In this document: positions 21,668-29,200 of the stretch, in pieces | How the letters are laid out: the number at the start of each line of letters is the position of its first letter | Position numbering within the stretch: position 1 is the first letter of the stretch | Assembly (NCBI GenBank): GCA_013054445.1 | Contig: JAAMPI010000655.1 | Location: forward strand, 1-29,200 | Source: Cudoniella acicularis | Lineage: Eukaryota > Ascomycota > Leotiomycetes > Helotiales > Helotiaceae | Direction of reading: 5' to 3' | DNA length: 29,200 nt | Position numbers and translations under genes: made by a program | Notes under the pieces: model-generated | Told to the model about the DNA's origin: nothing | What the model saw: the letters and a program-made list of their open reading frames with translations, nothing else | The model's database searches: none

Positions 21668-22891
21668 ATGTTCAGAGAACAGAACACCCCATACAACCCA
21701 ACTACGGGCGCAACCCCAACTAGCTGTCCATCGTTAGCATCCTCTTTCTCGTCATCCTCGGACTCGCCTTCCTTCTGGGAAGCTGGAATATCAACTCCTG
21801 TGTCCACACCTCGATGTTCCCCAACCAGTCCTGAAGATGAGTACTTGTCGTCATCGGCAGTGTTCTATACACCAGACCAAGGAGGAAATGTGGTAGACTT
21901 CTGCCCAATTTCGACTGTATCTCAAGACATGTCAGCGTGTTTTCAAGATCAAGAGATGTCATTTTCAGAAAATAGGGGGTTCCCAGAGGGATGTTTGGCC
22001 GGATTCGACTTCGATAGCCTTCTAACTCAAGCACCATCCTTGAACCTCGACAGTTGTTCATCCGATTCATTCGCAGAATCATCTCCAACATCCGCAGACT
22101 TTGTGGTGCCTTCGCAGACAACGTTTGACGTTTTTAACATGCAATCCCCTCTGCAACAAGTCAACTCAATGCACATCGATCTCCAGTATACACCCGATGA
22201 GTATATGGGAGAGTTTGTGTTGAGCAACTCGCCGGGTGGAAGCCTTAAGCACTATCCTCTTTGCCCTGATCACCCGTATTCCGATAATTCATCTCCGACG
22301 ACTCCAATACGTCCATCTTCCTTCAGATCGCCCATCTCCGAGCCCCTGGCGTCTTCAGCTGCGCTCCATCAAGTGCAATTCAAAACAGAGTTCAAGCCAG
22401 AGTTCAAGACAGAGCCAGACCAGAATAATGAGTCCCCAACTCAGAACAGACGGTCGTCCGCAGACTGCACTCAACGCAAAAAAATCAAACGAGAAGCACG
22501 AGACTGCATCTTGCCAAACAACATTAAGTATCAGAGGCAGGCTGCGAAAAGATGCAAGTTCCTAGGCTGCGACAAAAAATTTCAACGATCAGAACATCTC
22601 AAGCGCCACGAAAAAATACACTATGATTGTGAAATTCTCCCTTGTCCATTCTGCCCGAAAACCTTCAAGAACCGCGCAGACAATCTCATGTCCCATATGA
22701 AGATTCACGCTAAGCCCAAGAAGAAGGCGGGTCGTACTGATTACTTCCCAGAGGCGGCAGGATACATAGCAATGGTGTATTCAACGAAGAAACGCAAGGG
22801 TCATAACCATGAAAGAGAGAAGGTGGGAAACGAGGTTAAACTGAAGCTCGAGGAAGGACGTGCGCGTCACTACGTCCCCGTGGAATACTGA
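21668..22891 (+). CDS. BrlA-like C2H2 zinc-finger transcription factor
   Basis: ATG 21668 opens an uninterrupted 407-aa frame. The first ~280 residues are Ser/Thr/Pro-rich and acidic, typical of a transactivation region, with FDFDSLLTQ and a repeated FKTEFKPEFKTEPD segment. A basic stretch (QRKKIKREAR) precedes two C2H2 fingers at about residues 300-350. The first is C-x4-C-x12-H-x3-H (CKFLGCDKKFQRSEHLKRH). The second is C-x2-C-x13-H-x3-H with NRADNLMSHMKIH. They are followed by KPKKKAGRTDYFPEA and a basic tail. The pair RSEHLKRH plus NRxDNLxxH with a basic extension resembles the BrlA-type conidiation regulators of ascomycetes. A related C2H2 factor is possible. The frame is open about 97 codons upstream without an ATG, so that part is taken as leader. 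The isolated position between two gene-poor regions fits a developmental regulator. Confidence 0.88.
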   Translation: MFREQNTPYNPTTGATPTSCPSLASSFSSSSDSPSFWEAGISTPVSTPRCSPTSPEDEYLSSSAVFYTPDQGGNVVDFCPISTVSQDMSACFQDQEMSFSENRGFPEGCLAGFDFDSLLTQAPSLNLDSCSSDSFAESSPTSADFVVPSQTTFDVFNMQSPLQQVNSMHIDLQYTPDEYMGEFVLSNSPGGSLKHYPLCPDHPYSDNSSPTTPIRPSSFRSPISEPLASSAALHQVQFKTEFKPEFKTEPDQNNESPTQNRRSSADCTQRKKIKREARDCILPNNIKYQRQAAKRCKFLGCDKKFQRSEHLKRHEKIHYDCEILPCPFCPKTFKNRADNLMSHMKIHAKPKKKAGRTDYFPEAAGYIAMVYSTKKRKGHNHEREKVGNEVKLKLEEGRARHYVPVEY

Positions 22892-25800
22892 TTTCGACGT
22901 GTTTCTTCTTGTGTGCAATTTCATTCCTGTCAATTCGTGGGTATATGGCGTTGATGGGATTTCGATGGGTGGATGGATGTAGATGTTCAAAAAAAGAAAA
23001 AATCGCGATGTAGGAATCGGTATCGTCACCGTGGCAACCAACGCCTGCTAGCACCCCCTATTTCGTCCTTCACTCTCCGGCCTCTTTCCTTTCTGGCATT
23101 TGTATTCTTTCCATAATTTTTAACTTTACTTTTTGAGAGGGTATTGGATGAGTAGGGTCGCTCGCTTTGTTTTGAGTGTTATTGTCTTTTTTGGGAGAGG
23201 GGGATTTGTTGAGCATCGCAGTTGCCACCTGCCTTGTTTACGGCGGGTTCCCAGAACGAGGAGGATCACAATCATCAATCATCATTTGAATATTTTTTTG
23301 GCAAAGATACTTGGCCGGATTACTGGTCTTTTCCGCGACGGCTCAAGCCTTTGGATTTCTGGGATGGGAGAGGATAGGACTTTGGAGCATTTGATTATTA
23401 TTTGGAAGGTATTTTCACAGTTGGATGTGTGGGTGGGAGTATAATCAGATCTTGGTTGGTTTGATCTGCAACGAAAAGAGGGAAGAAGGAGGGACTTTCA
23501 AGTTTGTATCTCTTATCACGCACGGCAGAGCAGAGCATATCTCAAAAGTAAAATCATACTTCTTGTCAATACGAGTCGCTTTCACAAGATTTCCAAGAAA
23601 GCAGGACGCCCAGAATCATGTGAGATGCCATTTTGAGCAAACAAAGGGAGCGAAATCGACCGCGATGCAGAAGTGACTGGAATGGACCCGAGGAAACGGA
23701 TCCAAGGAGCTCGTATTATGCGTCTAGATCTATATTTAAATGCTTGCAAGTAGGCCTACGCTGATCGATGCCACGAGGCCTGCACCCCTCCATGCTGCAA
23801 GCCGCCGGCACAGCGTAGGGGTTACTCTTCCTTTACATACCCGTGGGTACATGTGCGTATGCGCATGTTAGGCACGTACAACGGTGTCGATGCGGGGAAA
23901 CTTAACCCCGTGGTGAGTTTGTGTTGGTGTTGTTCGTATCCCTTGCTTTAGCATTTGGAGTCTTGACAATTACGGGATCACCTGTTGCGTTGGATAGAGG
24001 GCATCAAAGCAAGCAAAAACTGATGGAGCTTTAGATGAAGTAAATGAAAAGGGTTATCCTTCTCCATTTAAAGGCTGATTTTTATGGGCTGGTGTCGCTG
24101 ATGGCTTTGTCAATATCAAATATCAAGGTAACAACTTCGATGGCTTTCCACGTGGTATACTTACAACTGCTTAGAGTAACGATTCGATAAAAATACGACT
24201 CAAATCATGAGAACAATCCACTCGAAAACTGTGATTAGACTATGAACAAAAAAAACACGTGACGCGATAATTGACCGAACTGGCCGTCACGACCAGACAT
24301 CAACAAAAAATATCAAGAAGCAGATCAACTACTTTGGAAAGTCAACTTGACTAAAGATGAGCATCCACAGAGCATGAATTTCGTCATACTGTAAGCAATA
24401 TTCGTCTCGGCCTTTGCCTTTGGATCGTGAAAGTCATTTCGCTAAACGCTCAAGTTCCCCTTTTTAGAAGCGAATTTCAAGCGGATGTCAACAAAGCAAT
24501 TCAACAATCCCACAAGGTCAAACAAATAAATGATGTTGGAAATTGGGGATTCCTTAGCACTTGTTTAGGGGAAGAAAAATATACCTATCGTGTTTTTTTT
24601 GAGCCAAAACAAAAGCTTTCTGTGACTCATTCTCAGCAACTTGACACTACCAGAATCTAACTGTCACTTAACAGGAACTCACTGAGAGACAGGACCGCAC
24701 CAATTCCATAACACAATTTTCGCGCAGTCGAATTTTCCCACATACATCTTCAAACACAGGTATTATGCTGGCAAGGTCGGGTTTTAAGACCCAGAAGTTA
24801 TTCCCCCAAGTCGTGTTATCGGATAGAAAATGCCACGTGGGGATCGTTAACGAAACGTCTCTAAAGAAATTCGAGGCTGGAGACCAATTATGAAGCCGTG
24901 GGTGCAATGCAGCACCTGTCCTGAGGTAGCTTCCGTGCATGCACAGATGCATAGTGAGGCCTCCAAAAGTGAGTCCCACTCGTTACACCATGATTTCCTT
25001 CAGCCTGAGAGATTGCATGAACGCATGGCCAGAGCGCTCATATTAACGCCATTTTTAGGCAACATGACAAAATCCAAATATGGGCTTGGTTTCCCATGAG
25101 CCTAATCTTCTTTAAATTTCTTCAAAATGATATCTGGTAAAGACAGAAAATCGGCGACTATGTCTGCGAGACAAGAGTCATTAGACTTGGCTTAAGGCAT
25201 TTGTCTGTATGCGAGCGAGACAGCATAAGCCTTCATCTCTTCATCGCCACCAATCAATAAACTCAAGACGGTGCGCGGCATCTGAAACTAGCAGACGCTA
25301 TTATGGTAAGAGGCAACAAAATAAGTGACCAAGACTCGAGGCGTAACTAAATTCTGTGGGGAGACAGTGGCTCTCCAGAGCGTGACTCAAGTGGTGACTG
25401 GAGAACATTCGAGGTCTCTTTTCAAGACTTAAGAACTCATTGTTGATACATAGTCGTGCGGTTCGAGAAATGACTAGGACGGCGATGTCGGAAATGTCTC
25501 TGAAAGATCAGCGAAGGCAAATCGGGAACCGAATTTTGATGTCAGCCTCTTGGCGGCACTTGAAACCTCAAAAAAGTAACTCCATATCCCAAAAAGGAAT
25601 AAAGTGACGATTTTCTGGCCACGGTTCCTGCACGGCATCGCGCATATTGGGCTTGTGGGGTCTTTGGGATCTGGACTGTACAGAAGTGACAGCTCTGCCA
25701 ACCTCCAGTTTGTCTCAGGTAAAATTCCTCGATAGCGCGAAGTGGAAGATGGTGGCGGCGTGATCTTCTGATTGGCAAATCTTGATGATGAATTTTCTGT

Positions 25801-27549
25801 CACATTTCAAGGTGGACGTCGATCCGCGGAATGTTGGTTTTTAAATGAGCAGCCGAAGAAGTAAGTGGCTGGCGACGGGTCGTTTAAATGTAACAATTCG
25901 ACTCTGAGCCTACCCTGGAGGCGATTTTTTGTAAATTTGTAGTGATTGTCCATTTAACTCGAAGTGTGGACATTTATGAGCTGGAGAGGAATTTGGAGGA
26001 GGAATTTTGGGGATGTCCAAGATTCTTCGGAAGCTCGGAACTAGTGGAACCCTACGTTCGCCAGCTGAATCATCAAGTCATTCCATGCTCCGATTGGCTG
26101 TGATGTCTTGGGCTGACGGCAACCTTGAATCCAACGACATCGAAGCTGGTGAAGCCTCCCTCACCCATGATTTGAGCCACTCTGCGTCCATCGGCCGATT
26201 GTGTGCAGGACTCGAAATACTTACGTGCATAAAGCTTGGACTGCGCCTCTGATGAAGTTGAGTCGTTCGGATAGAGAAGCCGATCGGTGGTTGAAGATTC
26301 GAAAACGGTTCAAGCAACTTGGCGGTTAAAGCTCTTCAAGAGTGCAGGCAAAAGTCCCTCAGATACTGGCGAATATCGATGCTTGAAACTATACCTAATA
26401 AGGAGAAATTCATGTGAACTGGACGCCTGCGAGGAATTGTGAAATGGTATGTGAGTTGTGAATATCCAATCCCCACATTCCCCTTTCCGGGCAAGTGACA
26501 TTCTCGGATTTTTCAGAGGCTTCATGGACTCGTCATATTGTGCTTCTTGTTTCCCGGTGATTATTGAGTCGGTAGATGTTATTGGCTTTAGGTTTTTGGA
26601 GAAGCCATAAACCTTGGAAATACTGCGGCTGACATCTTGACTAGAGGCCGATCGTATCTTCGAGCTCATCATTGATCGAGGCAAAGAGGAAAATCCGATG
26701 GGATAATTGAAAGCCAGTAATCCCCCTTTCAAGTATTCTCTGCCATCTGGAGCTTGCCATACTTCGAAAGGTCAAGATTTCTCGATTGTGGTTTTGAAGT
26801 CGCAATAGCCTTGAGGAGCGCAAAATGTGGGAAATTCGCGACAAAATTCCACTTCCCCCTATGATTGTCGGATCGTTTGAGAATCGATGAACTGGTTTCG
26901 AATACTTTTCTTGATCAGAAAGACAGCAGTACTGGGAGATTGGAGTGTTACCGTCGGTCGAGGCTCCTGGTGGATTTTTACCTCCAAGTGTTGGAAACTT
27001 TGCGCCGGCACTTTTTTCCACAGTGAGCTATACTCTAGCAAAAATCTCTTCGCTACATTCTCCCTGGATTCGCGGAAGTCTTCTCTTGCGAAAAATACAT
27101 TTCCTTGTCTGGTGAGGTGACAAGATCCCTCGTTGCTGTTTGAAACTTGGACAAGAGCCTTGAAAAGGGGACTGCGCATCCACAAGTTTGCTTACCAAAA
27201 GAGCAAGCTGAGAGAGTTTGCTTTTGTCGTTGTGCACTGCAAATCTCTGCAGTTATTGTCCCTTTTTGAAGAAGGTTGTGTGTTTCGTTAAAAATTTCTT
27301 CTTAATAAAGAGAACAGGGACTGGAAGAGCCCCTCCCCCCTTATCGTTATCGGTTGCACGGCCTAAGCGAGCTTGCCATAATTCTGCTGTTTCTCCCTCG
27401 AGCAGAATTTTCTCTTTCCAGGGACAGACGACAATATTATCATAATAGCTCGTTGTTTGACAACGCCTATGTTCACGAAGCTTTTGCTGTTACCATCCGA
27501 AGCAATTACGTTTGCCTCTTGCTGCCAGCCGCTCTGAATCACTGCCAAA
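22892..27549. other. Gene-poor region between BrlA-like and F-box genes
   Basis: This is 4.7 kb. The first few hundred bases should hold the 3' UTR of the BrlA-like gene. No frame has both an ATG start and recognisable motifs. A chain of overlapping minus-strand frames at 26310-27237 in different frames has low-complexity Ser/Arg-rich content and resembles non-coding sequence. A 20-bp imperfect palindrome lies at 23849-23868. The last part (about 27300-27549) must carry the F-box gene promoter. Confidence 0.45.
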
Positions 27550-29200
27550 ATGTCTCTTCCCAGTTACGAGGAAGCCGTCCGGGGACCAAGCGTGATTTCG
27601 CTGGTCGTTCCATATCTCTCCCCCTCTTCTCTCTTTTCCTGCTGCCGGGTCTCGAAGTTTTGGTACGAGGAATTAAATCCTCGATTATGGTCTGATCCCA
27701 TAAAGATCATGGCCCAGAATAAGCACCCGTTCGGTAAAACAAATTCTCTTCTGCTATATATCATCAGTGCTAAATTCCTTGCAGGTCGCATTACAGAACT
27801 CATGAAGAAATGGATCGAAATCGACCAACAAAGAGCCGCTTATACTATCAATGCTGTCACGACTCTCGATTTTCGGCCAATGGTTGCCTTGAAGCATCTC
27901 GTCCAATACAAGCAGCAATATTCTATATACGAAGGGATAATCACGACTTCTTGGGTCTTCAACCATGCGAAGCGTTTCCCGAATTTGCGTTTCGTGAATG
28001 TGACGGGTTTGAAAACCCAGTGGGATCTGGGTCCGTTTTGGCAAGGCGACGACTCGATTCGGCCGATCCAGCTGCTCGTTTTGGATCTATGCGACATGCG
28101 ATTCATCAATTCAAGTCTCGTTCCAAGGCACGAAGCCTTTCTTGGTCTATTCTTCCTAGATATCTCCTTCACTGCGAGGACAGAGGACTTTACCCGGTGT
28201 TTCTCGAATGCAGAGTTCCCGAACCTTCGGGTTCTTAAGTTGCGCGGTCTGGGATTGACCGATAACCTCCTCCCCCTCGAAGTCCTAGAGACGGACTTTA
28301 AGCTCTGGAGTCTCGACATCCGAGACAATTTATTGACGGACCAGACGATCGAGCGCTCTTGGAGAGGTGTATTGTGCAATCTATTCCCGTTGAAGCCACC
28401 TCCTTCTCGACCCCAGACGAGAACTTATTTGAAAATGTGCCTCGATATTACAGAGATGCACCGAACGAAGAAACCATTCGATTCGACACCATAGTCCCAC
28501 TTCGCCCAGACGACGAAGCTGGTTTTACATCCTACCTCCGACAACACGGCCACCTAGCCCAACACCACCGCCCCGTCCTCGACGAAAGCGACCCCCTCCT
28601 CCGCACCACAGGCCTGACACATCTCTACATCTCCGGCAACAAGTTAACCTTCAACGGTGTCCGACGCCTCCTGCTGCTTACAAACCGCCTTCAAGTCCTC
28701 GACATCGGCTCCGCTCGCGCTGTACCCCCCTCTTACTACAACATCCCTTACACACTCCCCTTATGCCAACCCAATAGCGTCCTCCCTCTTGCCTACACAA
28801 CTGGCACACGTCTCGAGCACCTCCGAATTCACCACAGCATCATAACCTTCACGCCGACGATCCTGCGTTCTTCTTCCTCCACTACAGCCAGCGCCTCCAA
28901 CTCCGTTGGGTTCACGCTCCCACACCTGCACCAAGCAGAAACATTTTTCGCGCCCGACCAAGCGTCCAAATGGGACGTCTTCTCCCCAATGCAAAACCAC
29001 CGCCTCGCGCACCTAACCCTCACAGACATCCCGACAAAATCCTACGGCCCCTTGCTAAACCGCCTCACCGAGTTCCTCGCTCTCTGCTCCGAGCAAGAAC
29101 GTATCTTATCCAACGCCGCTGCTAGTGTAGGAAAGCTCCGACGTGCACCAAAAACCTTCTCTGGCCTGAAGGTATTGACATTAGAATTCGTGCCCGAAGA
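27550..29200 (+). CDS. F-box / leucine-rich protein, 3'-incomplete, frameshifted
   Basis: ATG 27550 in good context (CCAAAATGTC). An F-box-like N-terminus covers about residues 13-55 (SLVVPYLSPSSLFSCCRVSK, then FWYEELNPRLWSD). F-box proteins are substrate receptors of SCF ubiquitin ligases via Skp1. Leucine-rich-repeat-like units follow: LQLVLDLCDM-type segments, FPNLRVLKLRGLGLTD, LWSLDIRDNLLTD and, later, LTHLYISGNKLT and LQVLDIGS. The first frame carries sense to about 28345 and ends at 28494 with unrelated sequence. The next frame takes over (RALLERCIVQSIPVEATSF) and stays open to the window end, over 540 residues in all. LRR motifs on both sides and no room for an intron imply a missing base near 28340-28370. 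The second part is strongly C-ending in codon third positions. Substrate unknown. Confidence 0.75.

Noticed and set aside
24427..24660. 77-codon plus-strand open frame
   Set aside because: It begins with GTG, has no internal ATG and no recognisable family.
25474..25803. 109-codon minus-strand open frame
   Set aside because: The first codon is GTG and the first ATG lies far inside; no motif.
26310..27237. Chain of overlapping minus-strand frames suggesting a spliced gene
   Set aside because: The frames overlap each other in different phases, are rich in Ser/Arg without domains, and no consistent splice joins were found.

Overview
This window looks like nuclear DNA of a filamentous ascomycete, most plausibly a leotiomycete-type fungus. 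The inferred introns are mostly 45-80 bp with GTAAGT-like donors and CTAAC/CTGAC-like branch sites. The gene set includes a 2EXR-domain protein, an F-box/leucine-rich protein and a BrlA-like C2H2 regulator. Assignment to a class is inference; I see no rRNA, tRNA, plasmid or bacterial-type signals.

Layout. (1) 1-1463: promoter and a plus-strand 2EXR-domain gene whose reading frame breaks near 1002-1032. (2) 1464-2599: AT-rich convergent intergenic DNA holding a degenerate inverted-repeat element (about 1955-2527) with a 30-bp tandem repeat in one arm. (3) 2600-11923: a housekeeping block. On the minus strand lie a pyruvate decarboxylase-type TPP enzyme with 11 inferred introns and a 14-nt micro-exon, the SRP19/Sec65 subunit of the signal recognition particle, and a single-pass membrane protein resembling fungal Pex22-like proteins. 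On the plus strand, divergent from the last of these, lies the eIF2B gamma subunit. (4) 11924-21667: nearly 10 kb without a convincing gene, interrupted by a 1,036-bp Tc1/mariner relic with TIRs and TA target-site duplications. (5) 21668-22891: the BrlA-like zinc-finger gene, preceded by a likely 5'-UTR intron that contains the only uORF in its proximal leader. (6) 22892-27549: 4.7 kb gene-poor. (7) 27550 to the window end: an F-box/LRR-like gene, incomplete at 3' and carrying an apparent single-base frameshift near 28340-28370.

The genes do not form a pathway. The housekeeping genes (fermentative decarboxylation, ER targeting, a peroxisome-type membrane protein, translation initiation) are tightly packed. 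The developmental-regulator candidate sits alone between two long gene-poor flanks, as expected of a gene with extensive upstream control. No defence or biosynthetic cluster is visible. The most unusual items are the leader architecture of the BrlA-like gene, the micro-exon and tandem splice acceptors of the decarboxylase, the two repeat relics, and two same-direction frameshifts near the window edges.
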